DNA from: Pusillimonas sp.
GTDB lineage: Bacteria; Pseudomonadota; Gammaproteobacteria; Burkholderiales; Burkholderiaceae_B
DNA length: 64,000 nt
Direction of reading: 5' to 3'
Assembly (NCBI RefSeq): GCF_029263785.1
Contig: NZ_JAJUFE010000001.1
Span: forward strand, 80,459-144,458
The notes beneath the pieces are model-generated. The model did not search any database. It had not been told where the DNA came from and saw nothing but the letters and a program-made list of their open reading frames with translations. Position numbers and translations under genes: made by a program. This document shows, piece by piece, positions 43,016 to 51,838 of the stretch. Position 1 is the stretch's first letter, and each line of letters opens with the position of its first letter.

Positions 43016-44068
43016 ATGACAACGATTTCAAATAATAAGGAATTGCGCGACTTCATCATCGGTCTTCCCAAGACCGAGCTTCATCTTCACATTGAAGGCA
43101 CCCTCGAGCCTGGCATGATTTTTTCTCTGGCTCAACGTAACGGCGTGACGCTCCCTTATGCGTCCGAGCAGGCGCTGCGCGACGCCTATGCGTTTACCGA
43201 CCTTCAGTCATTTCTCGACCTTTACTACGCTGGAGCGGGCGTCCTTCTGACCGAACAGGACTTTCACGACATGACTATCGCTTACCTGAAGCGAGCTCAT
43301 GCCGATGGCGCACGACACGTCGAGATCATGTTTGACCCTCAAACCCATACTGTTCGGGGCGTCCCCATTGACACAGTCTTCCAGGGCCTGGCATCTGCCG
43401 CAAGGCAGGCTCGTTCGCAGTGGGGGATCAGCAGTTACTTCATACTTAGCTTCCTGCGTCATCTAAGCGAAGAAGACGCGTTTGCCACCCTTGAGCAAGC
43501 CTTGCCGCTCCGAAAGGATTACGCTGACCTGTGGATTGCCATTGGTCTGGATTCGGCCGAACGAGGAAACCCACCCGAAAAATTCGCTCGGGTCTATGCG
43601 AAGTGCCGTGAGCTGGGATTCCGGCTGGTCGCTCATGCGGGCGAAGAAGGTCCGCCCGACTACGTGCGCGATGCACTCGACCTGCTCAAGGTCGAACGCA
43701 TCGACCACGGGGTCCGAAGCGAAGAAGACCCGGCCCTGATGCAACGCCTTGCCGAAATGCAGATGCCGCTGACAGTCTGCCCACTTTCCAATTTGAAGCT
43801 CTGCGTGTTCGACTCCATGGAACAACACAATATTGCCCGCCTGTTGCGCCAGGGTTTACGGGTCACCGTCAATTCCGACGATCCGGCCTACTTTGGCGGC
43901 TACCTGGTTGACAACTATCTTGCGATAGCGCAGTCGCTTGATCTAGGTCGGGACGACCTGGGTGTTCTGGCGCGCAACAGCATTCTGGCCTCTTTCTTGC
44001 CAGACTCCGACAAGCAATCCTTGCTCAACGAACTCGATAATTACCTGGCAAAGCACAACGTGATTTGA
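43016..44068 (+). CDS. Adenine deaminase (adenosine deaminase family)
   Basis: Zinc-dependent deaminase of purine salvage. The 350 residues contain the metal motif HLHIEG (His23, His25), the catalytic glutamate in HAGEEGPPDYVRDALDLL, the RIDHG segment and NSDDPAYFGGYL with the metal-binding aspartate. The HAGEEGP and CPLSNLKLCVF variants are those I associate with adenine deaminases rather than adenosine deaminases (HAGE followed by A); this substrate call is from family knowledge and could be wrong. A strong bidirectional terminator follows. Confidence 0.9.
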   Translation: MTTISNNKELRDFIIGLPKTELHLHIEGTLEPGMIFSLAQRNGVTLPYASEQALRDAYAFTDLQSFLDLYYAGAGVLLTEQDFHDMTIAYLKRAHADGARHVEIMFDPQTHTVRGVPIDTVFQGLASAARQARSQWGISSYFILSFLRHLSEEDAFATLEQALPLRKDYADLWIAIGLDSAERGNPPEKFARVYAKCRELGFRLVAHAGEEGPPDYVRDALDLLKVERIDHGVRSEEDPALMQRLAEMQMPLTVCPLSNLKLCVFDSMEQHNIARLLRQGLRVTVNSDDPAYFGGYLVDNYLAIAQSLDLGRDDLGVLARNSILASFLPDSDKQSLLNELDNYLAKHNVI

Positions 44069-44077
44069 CGGGCAATA

Positions 44078-44108
44078 AAAAACCCCATCGCATGATGGGG
44101 TTTTTTTT
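44078..44108. terminator. Bidirectional terminator between adenine deaminase and cspA
   Basis: AACCCCATC and GATGGGGTT pair around a four-base loop, with an A tract before and eight Ts after, so it can end transcripts from both sides. A second perfect hairpin, GCCTGCTGCC (44113-44122) with GGCAGCAGGC (44129-44138), lies between it and the cspA stop. Confidence 0.9.
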
Positions 44109-44151
44109 GAAAGCCTGCTGCCCGATCAGGCAGCAGGCAACCAGGCAATAT

Positions 44152-44361
44152 TCAGATAACCTGGATCGACTTGGCTTGAGGACCTTTCTGGCCTTCAGCA
44201 GACACGTAAGAAACGCGCTGGTTCTCTTCGAGGGTTTTGAAGCCCGTGCCCATGATGTCGGTGTGATGTGCAAAGAGATCTTTGCCACCGGCCTCAGGCT
44301 TGATGAAGCCGTAGCCTTTTTCGTTGTTGAACCATTTAACAATACCAGTTTCAGTTTGCAT
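44152..44361 (-). CDS. cspA: Cold-shock domain protein
   Basis: A 69-residue single-domain RNA/ssDNA-binding protein of the CspA family. RNP1 is KGYGFI (residues 15-20) and RNP2 is DLFAHH, a slight departure from the common DVFVHF. AAGGG lies about nine bases upstream of the ATG. The upstream region to the divergent glycosylase gene (44362-44609) is AT-rich and could hold a long leader, as is usual for cold-shock genes; it contains AGTAC/GTACT inverted copies at 44434-44451 but no promoter I would defend. Confidence 0.95.
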   Translation of the reverse strand: MQTETGIVKWFNNEKGYGFIKPEAGGKDLFAHHTDIMGTGFKTLEENQRVSYVSAEGQKGPQAKSIQVI

Positions 44362-44609
44362 TTTTGCAACCCTTTAAAAATATGAGCAAAACGCCCGGGG
44401 AACAGACTATCAAGGGTGGAGATGGAGCAAAAAAGTACTGTTTTTGGTACTGATTGGACAAACTACAACGAACTTGAAAATCTAGCGAATCATCGTAGCG
44501 GTGGGCCATGTCCAAGTCAAGCGATAATTACCAAAATCTTCGATTTTTTTGCGACAAGACGTTTTGCCGCAAAATCACAACACTACATCACACCCAAACC
44601 GATATTTTC

Positions 44610-45161
44610 ATGCAAAGGCTACCCCGCGATTTCTACGCCCGAGACACTGTGACTGTCGCTCGAGATTTACTCGGGAAAACACTGGTGCACCATGTTGAAG
44701 GTCGACCGCGCATGGCACGAATTGTCGAGGTCGAAGCCTATCTCGGTCCTTCCGATCTGGCGGCACACTCATCCAAAGGCCTTACCCCCCGCACGCGCGC
44801 CATGTTTGGACCGCCGGGTCACGCCTATGTATACCTGATCTATGGCATGCATCATTGCATGAATGTCGTTACCGAACCCGAAGGCAGCGGAACCGGCGTC
44901 TTGCTACGTGCCGTAGAGCCGCTGGCCAATGTCCAGGGCAATACCAAGGGTCCGGGCCTGCTGACGCGGGCCTTGGGAATTGACCTTAGCCATTACGGAC
45001 ACGACCTTTGCAGTGACGAACTGCATCTGCTGGCATCCGAAAGCGATCCCGCTCCGGAAATCGTCTCCCGCCCTCGGGTGGGCGTAGCCTACGCCCAGGA
45101 ATGGGCAGAAAAACCGTTGCGCTTCTATATCGCCGGAAATCCGTTCATATCCCGCAAATAG
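44610..45161 (+). CDS. 3-methyladenine DNA glycosylase (AAG/MPG family)
   Basis: Removes alkylated purines in base excision repair. The 183 residues carry LPRDFYARDTVTVARDLLGK, the catalytic segment ARIVEVEAYLGPSDLAAHSS (Glu as general base), the FGPPGHAYVYLIYGMHHCMN block and GPGLLTRALGI, all diagnostic of the eukaryote-like AAG family. The frame is open from 44508, but the family N terminus begins at the ATG at 44610. No strong ribosome site is seen. Confidence 0.94.
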   Translation: MQRLPRDFYARDTVTVARDLLGKTLVHHVEGRPRMARIVEVEAYLGPSDLAAHSSKGLTPRTRAMFGPPGHAYVYLIYGMHHCMNVVTEPEGSGTGVLLRAVEPLANVQGNTKGPGLLTRALGIDLSHYGHDLCSDELHLLASESDPAPEIVSRPRVGVAYAQEWAEKPLRFYIAGNPFISRK

Positions 45162-45185
45162 CGAGGGTGACACTGTTCAGCTGCC

Positions 45186-45611
45186 TCATCGCAGAAGCAG
45201 CAGTTCGGGTACACAATTGGCCTCACACATTACAACCGCGTTCTGATCAAAGTCCCGACCCAACGCGGCAGCCAGCTCGCGGCTTACCCCCAGGACAAGC
45301 AAACTGGCCTCAGCCGGCCATGGGCCCGAAAAATGCTGACCGCTTCCGCAGAAATAGGGCCACCCCCTCTGCTCTACAAGGTCGACAAGCTTTTGCTGCC
45401 GTTGAGCATTCTGGTCTGAGCTCAACAGACGGCTGAAAGGATTGCAGGCTGTGACAACAACGCTGGAACGTACACCATATTGTTCGTGCAGTTCCAGGAG
45501 CGGCTGACTGAACTGACCGATCCTGAGCGTGAACGGGTGCGGCGCATAGACCCGATAGTCAGTCTGACGATACGCAGCAAGTGTCGAAGCAGGAATAACA
45601 GAGGTGGCCAT
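45186..45611 (-). CDS. DUF3293 family protein
   Basis: A 141-residue protein with the DUF3293 pattern: an N-terminal LAAYRQTDYRVYAP, VVVTACNPFSRLLSSDQNAQ in the middle and LGRDFDQNAVVMCEAN near the end. Cytosolic and of unknown function. It converges on the glycosylase gene (24 bases between stops) and is divergent from the AsmA-like gene. Confidence 0.88.
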   Translation of the reverse strand: MATSVIPASTLAAYRQTDYRVYAPHPFTLRIGQFSQPLLELHEQYGVRSSVVVTACNPFSRLLSSDQNAQRQQKLVDLVEQRGWPYFCGSGQHFSGPWPAEASLLVLGVSRELAAALGRDFDQNAVVMCEANCVPELLLLR

Positions 45612-45688
45612 GGCCTGATCCTACAACAGACAGTGCGCCGCGAATATGCGGGCGGCGGACGCAAAAGCGATGCGCATAGAGGCTGCTT

Positions 45689-47707
45689 ATGTCCCGTTAC
45701 GCGAGGATCCTGCTTTGTATTGTATTGTCCCTTGCGCTTGTGGTTGCAGTGGGAATCACCGCGATCTCCATTTTCAATTGGAATTGGGCCAAACCCTGGG
45801 TAGAAGGACAACTTGGCACACTGCTGCATCGTGAAGTGCAGATCGAAGGACGGCTGGAAGTTGATTGGAAGCGGCCGCCCAAAGGCGCGGGATGGCGTAG
45901 CCGGATACCCTGGCCTGAAATCACTGCCAACAATGTCAGAGTAGCGCAACCCGACTGGACCCAAAGCGACGTCGATATGGGCCGCGCCCAACAACTCAGG
46001 CTTCTCGTCGATCCCGGCGCCCTCTTTGCCAACACCGTTCGCGTCGCTCGCCTCGAGTTGAAAAACGCGGATCTGGATCTGCAGCGCACCCGGACGGGAT
46101 CCCGAAACTGGACTTTGCGCGAGACATCGGAAACATCCGATGAGCCTGCAAAGTGGCAGTTTGCGCTTCAAGACCTGGCCATGGAAAACGTAAAGATTCG
46201 AATCCGTGACCCCTCGCTTGAATTGGATATAAAGGCAAGGATCGACTCCCTGGCTGACAACCAGTCATCCGGTTATGCGGTCGGCTGGCAGGCCGAAGGG
46301 CAATACAAAGAGGGTGAGATATCCGGGCAAGGCAAGGCTGGCGGCCTGCTGGCGCTCCAGGAAAGCAGCCCGGCAATAAATGCCCCGTTCCCTTTAGAAG
46401 CACAGCTAAAGTTTGGCAGCACGTCGACCCAGTTTGAGGGGACCATCACTCGGCCAGCGCAGTTGGCCGCAGTGGACCTTCAGTTCCGCCTCGGGGGTGC
46501 CACCATGGCCGACCTGAACCCCTTGTTTGGTACGGCGCTTCCCAACACACCTCCATACGAAACTGAAGGCCGCCTCGTCGGTGAACTTGCCTCGGAGGAG
46601 GATGTGTGGCGATATGAAGACTTCACCGGAAAGGTAGGCTCCAGCGACATCAGGGGAACCGTGCAATATCACATTCGCGAGCCGCGCCCGCTCCTCACGG
46701 GGACGCTTGAGTCGGAACTGCTGCGTTTCAAGGATCTGGGCCCCCTGGTCGGAGTGGATGAGCGCCAGGAGAAAAAAAACACGACCAAGCGCCAGCCGGC
46801 TGACAAGGCGGTACCGGTGGACACCATCGATACTGACACCTGGGACATGATGGATGCTGACGTCCATTTCAAGGGCAAACAAATCGTACGAAACGAAAAC
46901 CTGCCGCTTGACAACCTGGAGGCCAAAATAAAACTGCAGAATCGGAACTTATCCCTGGTTCCCCTTAACTTTGGCATGGCTGGTGGAAGCTTGCGCACCG
47001 AGGTGGAACTGGACGGACGCAACAAACAGATCAAGGCACGCCTGAAAGCGACGGCTCGCGGTCTGCAACTCAGAAAATTGCTGCGTGGCGCGGAATCGAT
47101 GCGCGCCAGCCTGGGTACCGTCAACGCCGATGCATCGCTCTCAAGCCTGGGAAATTCATTCGCCGAACTTCTGGGCAAATCGAATGGGGAATTCAAGGCT
47201 GTGGTGACCAAGGGGACAGTCAGCCACTTTTTGCTAGAAGCGGCCGGCCTCAATATCGCTGACATGGTGATCGTAAAACTGTTCGGTGATGAGCAGATAA
47301 TGCTCAACTGCCTCGCTGCCGACTTTGACGTGAAGAATGGCTTGATGCAGACAAAGGCCTTCAAGCTCGACACGGACGATGCGGCCATCGACATTACCGG
47401 CACCATCAACCTGGCCTCCGAGAAACTGGATCTGGACATCGACCCGGAAAACAAATCACTGCGCATATTCACCTTACGCACGCCCCTTTATGTGCGCGGC
47501 ACGTTCAAGAACCCCGACGTAGGGGTGCATGAGGGGCCGATTGCTGCAAGGGCCGGAGCCGCCGTTGCGCTGGGAGTGATTGCTACGCCTTTGGCTGCCC
47601 TGATTCCTTTGCTTAACCTGGGAACGAACGATACCAACGAGTGCGCCCCACTTATGAAGACGGCAAAAGAAAAGCCAAAGGCTCCCCGGCCAGGCAAGCA
47701 AAAGTAA
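45689..47707 (+). CDS. AsmA family protein
   Basis: A large envelope protein of the AsmA family (672 residues), thought to act in lipid transfer or outer-membrane homeostasis. One N-terminal membrane anchor (ILLCIVLSLALVVAVGITAI, about residues 7-26) is followed by the AsmA start NWAKPWVEGQLGTLLHREVQ and a long beta-rich periplasmic region. The C-terminal AsmA domain contains GNSFAELLGKSNGEFKAVVT and FTLRTPLYVRGTFKNPDVGV. The end is a second hydrophobic stretch and a basic Pro/Lys tail. It is alone on its strand. Confidence 0.9.
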   Translation: MSRYARILLCIVLSLALVVAVGITAISIFNWNWAKPWVEGQLGTLLHREVQIEGRLEVDWKRPPKGAGWRSRIPWPEITANNVRVAQPDWTQSDVDMGRAQQLRLLVDPGALFANTVRVARLELKNADLDLQRTRTGSRNWTLRETSETSDEPAKWQFALQDLAMENVKIRIRDPSLELDIKARIDSLADNQSSGYAVGWQAEGQYKEGEISGQGKAGGLLALQESSPAINAPFPLEAQLKFGSTSTQFEGTITRPAQLAAVDLQFRLGGATMADLNPLFGTALPNTPPYETEGRLVGELASEEDVWRYEDFTGKVGSSDIRGTVQYHIREPRPLLTGTLESELLRFKDLGPLVGVDERQEKKNTTKRQPADKAVPVDTIDTDTWDMMDADVHFKGKQIVRNENLPLDNLEAKIKLQNRNLSLVPLNFGMAGGSLRTEVELDGRNKQIKARLKATARGLQLRKLLRGAESMRASLGTVNADASLSSLGNSFAELLGKSNGEFKAVVTKGTVSHFLLEAAGLNIADMVIVKLFGDEQIMLNCLAADFDVKNGLMQTKAFKLDTDDAAIDITGTINLASEKLDLDIDPENKSLRIFTLRTPLYVRGTFKNPDVGVHEGPIAARAGAAVALGVIATPLAALIPLLNLGTNDTNECAPLMKTAKEKPKAPRPGKQK

Positions 47708-47728
47708 CCTGAAGGGCAATCTTGTCTT

Positions 47729-47848
47729 GCTTCCGTACGTGCTTCCGTACGTGCTTCCGTACGTGCTTCCGTACTTGTTTCCGTGATTGCCTCCGTAATT
47801 GCATCCTCGAGTGTGGCCGCAAGTGCATCGGCGACTGCGTCCGTACTC
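47729..47848. repeat. Ten-unit 12-bp tandem repeat with graded decay
   Basis: The unit GCTTCCGTACGT occurs three times without change (47729-47764), then as GCTTCCGTACTT, GTTTCCGTGATT, GCCTCCGTAATT, GCATCCTCGAGT, GTGGCCGCAAGT, GCATCGGCGACT and GCGTCCGTACTC. Ten 12-bp registers run to base 47848, where the phnE stop codon ends. Because the period is a multiple of three, both strands stay open; one frame encodes Cys every fourth residue (CFRT repeated). It lies between the AsmA-like gene and the convergent phnE. Confidence 0.85.
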
Positions 47849-49839
47849 TAACTGCGTCCCACTCGCGACAGGTTCAAGATGCGCACGCTGCGGTCGATGA
47901 GCACCGTCAGCAAGATCATGACGAGAAGGTAAGTTCCGGCGCGCTCGAAGCGGAACCACTCAAAATTGAAATTGAACTGGAATCCCAAGCCACCTACGCC
48001 GATCAAGCCCAGCACCACCGCAGCCCTGACATTGCTTTCAAACTGAAAAAAAACATAGGTTGTCCAGTCTCTCCATGCCAAAGGTGCCGCCACCATCGCA
48101 TATGCAGCAGGTCGGGACGCGCCACACGAGAGCTCGAATCGATTCAGTGCAAGGTTATCTACGGCTTCGCCAAATACTCGGGTCAAGACGCCCACAGTGT
48201 GGACGGCAATCGCGAGGGTGCCAGCCACCAATCCCGGGCCAAAGAATGCAATGAACAGAAACGCCCACATTACCTCCGGGACACCCCGCGAAATCATGGC
48301 TGTCAGACGGGCAAGCACCAGTTGACCGGTTCGCCAGGCTCGTAGCCACCCAGGCGCGGTTTCGCCACTGAAATGACCGGATTTCAACTGGAAGGTTGCC
48401 GAATGCAGATAGGTCAACAAGATAGTCACTGCTACACCCAGCACAGTACCCACTACGCCAATCGCCAGGGGCACTGCGGCGGATTCTATGGCACGCCATA
48501 CGAACCACTTGCGCAGCTCGTCCAGCCACGTTGCCCAAGCCTGCCCATTCCAGAACTGGCCCGGACCGTATTGGGAAAACAGCTCAACTGCCTTGCCCTC
48601 GGCCTTCCGTTTTGCGATTTCATCCTCGGGGCCGATGCCGATAGCGGTCAAGTCAAACTCGGGCGATACAAGCCGCTGAAAGAACCGAAGGTTGTCCCAC
48701 GCCTTGCCGCCAAGCAGTTCGGCGGCAGGCGCAAGATGGTTCCGTGCTGTGCCTCCTTCGCCCGCCCGGTTACCCCAGCCCATGAACCAAAGTGACCAGA
48801 GCATTACTAGAACAACGAATCCCGCGGCATACCATGGACGTCGAGGCGGTCGAGAAGCCGCCGAGCCAGCGCCTCGACCGGAAGGGGCTGCGGTTCTCGC
48901 GGCGCGGACTGCGTCCCCACGAAGCATACTGCGCACGTAATTACTGGCCAGATCAGCGGTCAGGGTCAGAAATAAGGTGAAAAGGATTAGCGTGCTGACT
49001 TTATCCCACGCTCCGAACCGGATCTGGTACCAGATTTCCGATCCCAGGCCCCCACCACCAACAGCGCCGATCACGGCGGCATTGCGGATTGCGCATTCGG
49101 TACGCATTAAAGTAAAGGACAATACGTTCCGCGAAGCCAAAGGGCGAATTCCATACAGGAAAGTGGCAAGACGGCCCCCGCCCTGACTACGCACCTGGGC
49201 GTAGCGAGATTCTTCGACTCCGTCCCACAGCTCGCTATAAACCTTGGCCAGGATTCCCGTAATATTGAGCGCGAGGGCAAGTGCACCGGTCAACGGGCCC
49301 AAACCGATCATGGCCACCAAGATCACTGCCCACACAAAGTCTGGCACCGCCCTAAGCACATCTTGCGTCAATCGGCAGATAGCGCACAGCAAGGCCGCTG
49401 GCGAACGCAAAGGAAAATGCCGCCAAGCCCGTCTCATACGGCCGGCAGGCAGGAAGCTTGCCACAAACCCTTCCCGCTCCTCGCCCACGCAAACCGCACG
49501 ACTTGATCCCATCGCCAGGGGCCATGCCAGAAGGACGGCAACGACTGTGCCCAGGACAGCCGCCGACAAGGTCTGAAGGGTGAGGTCCCACGAGTGCCAG
49601 AGAAATTCCGTGGAAAAATCGGGAGACAGGAATGCCCCCAGCCAGGCACCCATCCGGCGCGCGGCCTCTGCCCGTCGGTGTGCGTCGAATAGTACGTCCC
49701 AATCCCACTCGACAGAAAAGCCCGCCGCCAGCAATGCCAGCAGCAACAGGAGCAAGGCAATGAAACTACCTACCGGACGATGTTCATGACGTCGCATCGC
49801 CGACCCTTGCCTTGGCATCGCCGACCCTTGCCTTGTCAT
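47848..49839 (-). CDS. PhnE-like ABC transporter permease, tandem double-domain form
   Basis: Inner-membrane permease of a phosphonate-type importer. The 663-residue product is twice the normal PhnE length and contains two permease modules: residues about 25-310, with RTECAIRNAAVIGAVGGGGLG, and about 440-655, with FESNVRAAVVLGLIGVGGLG. These are the same signature in duplicate, so the protein can supply both halves of the channel. The first ATG (49839) overlaps the phnC stop as ATGA, but two more in-frame ATGs follow in a 21-bp duplication (49818 and 49797), each with an AGGG about eight bases upstream. Confidence 0.9.
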   Translation of the reverse strand: MTRQGSAMPRQGSAMRRHEHRPVGSFIALLLLLLALLAAGFSVEWDWDVLFDAHRRAEAARRMGAWLGAFLSPDFSTEFLWHSWDLTLQTLSAAVLGTVVAVLLAWPLAMGSSRAVCVGEEREGFVASFLPAGRMRRAWRHFPLRSPAALLCAICRLTQDVLRAVPDFVWAVILVAMIGLGPLTGALALALNITGILAKVYSELWDGVEESRYAQVRSQGGGRLATFLYGIRPLASRNVLSFTLMRTECAIRNAAVIGAVGGGGLGSEIWYQIRFGAWDKVSTLILFTLFLTLTADLASNYVRSMLRGDAVRAARTAAPSGRGAGSAASRPPRRPWYAAGFVVLVMLWSLWFMGWGNRAGEGGTARNHLAPAAELLGGKAWDNLRFFQRLVSPEFDLTAIGIGPEDEIAKRKAEGKAVELFSQYGPGQFWNGQAWATWLDELRKWFVWRAIESAAVPLAIGVVGTVLGVAVTILLTYLHSATFQLKSGHFSGETAPGWLRAWRTGQLVLARLTAMISRGVPEVMWAFLFIAFFGPGLVAGTLAIAVHTVGVLTRVFGEAVDNLALNRFELSCGASRPAAYAMVAAPLAWRDWTTYVFFQFESNVRAAVVLGLIGVGGLGFQFNFNFEWFRFERAGTYLLVMILLTVLIDRSVRILNLSRVGRS
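49798..49839. repeat. 21-bp tandem duplication at the phnE start
   Basis: Bases 49798-49818 and 49819-49839 are 20/21 identical. On the minus strand each unit begins with ATG and contains CAAGGGTCGGCG just before the next ATG, so the N terminus reads MTRQGSA-MPRQGSA-M. The duplication creates alternative starts, each with its own AGGG ribosome-site-like element. Confidence 0.8.
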
Positions 49840-50645
49840 GCGAGCAACGCCATTTCATCCAGGTGCAGCGCGCGATACTCGGCACCATACAGCTCGCGCA
49901 GCAGATGCTGGCTGATATCTCCCGGTTCGCCCTGCCAAAATATTCGTCCTGCCCTCAATGCAATAACCCGATCAAAGTTGCCTTGCAACAGATCCAGCGT
50001 ATGGAGATTGACAAGTAGCGTGGCACGGTCGCGCCGCGCTATTGCGCATAGCAGGCCAATGATCTCCTGGCCAAGTCGAAGATCAAGTGCGCTGACAGGT
50101 TCATCTGCCAGCACCAGTCGCGGCTGCTGGACAATGAGACGCGCTACGGCGACGCGCTGCTGCTGACCACCCGACAGCTCATCCGGCAAGGACCAAAGCC
50201 TGTCGGCCAGCTCAACCTGCGACAGCGCACTGACCGCACTCTGAATTTCCTGCGGCCACAACAGTGAAAACACCGCCCTGGGAAGCGACCAGTAGCCCAA
50301 ACGCCCCATGAGGACGTTATGCACTACGCGCAGTTGCGGAATGAGATTGTCGTGCTGATGCAGAAAGCCAATCTCGCGGCGCAGACGGGCAAGCCGTTTC
50401 CCGTGCAGTTGAGAGACGTCTTGCCCAAGCGTCGTCACACTTCCCTGAACAGGTTTGATCAAGCCGGCAATCACGCGGAACAGGGAGGTCTTGCCAGCGC
50501 CGGATGGACCAATAATGGCTACGCGCTCGCCAAGCGCGATACAAACATCAATATCAGCGAGCACCCGATGCGATCCGTACGCCACGGAAACGTTTTCGAT
50601 ATGCACGGGTATTGCGGATTTTGCCGAATGAGCGGGTGGGATCAT
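49836..50645 (-). CDS. PhnC-like ABC transporter ATP-binding protein
   Basis: ATPase of the phosphonate-type importer. Walker A is GPSGAGKTSLF, the signature LSGGQQQRVAVA, Walker B RLVLADEPVSALD and the switch histidine NLHTLD. The PhnC-like VHNVLMGRLGYWSLPRAVFSL segment supports the subfamily. The start is uncertain: ATG at 50645 gives 269 residues and fits family length; the frame continues to a TTG at 50708, nine bases after phnD. Its stop overlaps the phnE start. Confidence 0.9.
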   Translation of the reverse strand: MIPPAHSAKSAIPVHIENVSVAYGSHRVLADIDVCIALGERVAIIGPSGAGKTSLFRVIAGLIKPVQGSVTTLGQDVSQLHGKRLARLRREIGFLHQHDNLIPQLRVVHNVLMGRLGYWSLPRAVFSLLWPQEIQSAVSALSQVELADRLWSLPDELSGGQQQRVAVARLIVQQPRLVLADEPVSALDLRLGQEIIGLLCAIARRDRATLLVNLHTLDLLQGNFDRVIALRAGRIFWQGEPGDISQHLLRELYGAEYRALHLDEMALLA

Positions 50646-50717
50646 GGTTGCGGTTCCGAACGGGGATGAACGGCCTTGCTCGACCCTTTGCTGCGGCAAG
50701 GCCTTCAAACGGATGCG

Positions 50718-51644
50718 TCAGTTGCCGATGTCCAGACCGGCTTCAAGCAGATCCACAACACTTTGCCATTCTGAAATATCCGCCTCGACGAACTTGCCGG
50801 CCTTGAGGTATTTGAGTACTTTGGCGCCGTTTTCGTCGCTGGCGTCCAAGGCAAGCAAGGCCGTACGAAGCTGGCCCAAGAGTTCCGGCCCCAGATCAGC
50901 GCGCGCGGTCAGCGCGTAATCGATGTACGGAGGTGTCTTGTAGATAATGGGCGCCTTTTCCTGAAGATCAGCTGGAGCCTTGTCCCAGCTGGCAAAGTTC
51001 AGGGCACCTACCTGATGCGTGCCGTCGGCCACCATCCGCATCACAACATCATGACTTCCGGAATAAGCGACAGTCCGGAACACTTTTTCGGGAGTCATGC
51101 CTGTCTGATCGATGAAGAACTTGCGCGGCATCACGTGTCCTGAGGTGCTGCTCTTGCTACCGAACGTGAACGTCCAGTTCTTGCCTTTGGCGGCCTTTGC
51201 AAGCTCGCTCAGGTCAGGCAGTTGACCCAGTTGGGTATTCGGGTTGGCAATGAAATAACTGACGAATCCCTTATCAATATCGCGAGAACCCAAAATGGTG
51301 ATGTCTTCACCCATTTGCATGCGGGCCTGAGCGGTTGTAACGCCCCCAAGCCAGGCAATATGGGCTCGGCCCGTCGCCAGCGCCGTCACGCTGGCTGCGT
51401 AATTCTCAACGTGCATGTATTCGACGGGGATGCCAACGGCTTCACCCAGATAACTGGCCAGCGCGCCGAAATTCTCGCGCATCCGGTCAGCGTCACCGTC
51501 GTCGGGAATGGCAGTAACGATGAGTTTGGAAGGGGCTTGTTGCGCGCCGGCTGGCGCGCCAAGAGTCAGAGTAAGTGCAGTAGTAAGGGATAAAGCGAAC
51601 AACGAGTGCAGATACTTCCTGCGCACGGCAGAGAATGTATTCAT
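50718..51644 (-). CDS. PhnD-like periplasmic binding protein (phosphonate / possible selenate-type)
   Basis: Binding protein that should feed the downstream PhnC/PhnE-like transporter. The 308 residues start with a signal peptide (YLHSLFALSLTTALTLTLGAP ending AGAQQA). The mature part has IPDDGDADRMRENFGALASY, HIAWLGGVTTAQARM, FGSKSSTSGHVMPRKFF and VAYSGSHDVVMRMVADG. These resemble the PhnD subfamily annotated as putative selenate-binding more than classical PhnD, but this is from memory and the ligand is unproven. The ATG at 51644 has CGGAG upstream. No phosphonate or selenium genes are nearby. Confidence 0.88.
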   Translation of the reverse strand: MNTFSAVRRKYLHSLFALSLTTALTLTLGAPAGAQQAPSKLIVTAIPDDGDADRMRENFGALASYLGEAVGIPVEYMHVENYAASVTALATGRAHIAWLGGVTTAQARMQMGEDITILGSRDIDKGFVSYFIANPNTQLGQLPDLSELAKAAKGKNWTFTFGSKSSTSGHVMPRKFFIDQTGMTPEKVFRTVAYSGSHDVVMRMVADGTHQVGALNFASWDKAPADLQEKAPIIYKTPPYIDYALTARADLGPELLGQLRTALLALDASDENGAKVLKYLKAGKFVEADISEWQSVVDLLEAGLDIGN

Positions 51645-51838
51645 GGGAAGACTCCGGTAGGTTCGATTTTGGCAACTACAGCACCAGGCCGAACGGCACT
51701 GGGTCGGAGCTGAACCGCTCCTGGAAGGCAAGCCCAGCCATGCTAACACTGAAATGCAACAGCGTCGATACTGGGGACAAGGGGCTCGGGCACGCAAAAT
51801 GCCAGTCTGCCGGCTATTACAGATACGGAAAACAGCTC

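Noticed and set aside
47729..47848. CRISPR array
   Set aside because: The units are adjacent 12-mers without spacers and there are no cas genes.
47722..48345. Possible Cys-rich repeat protein (CFRT units) starting at a TTG
   Set aside because: The open frame is a by-product of the 12-bp repeat plus the antisense of phnE; there is no ribosome site and the non-repeat part is a phnE shadow.
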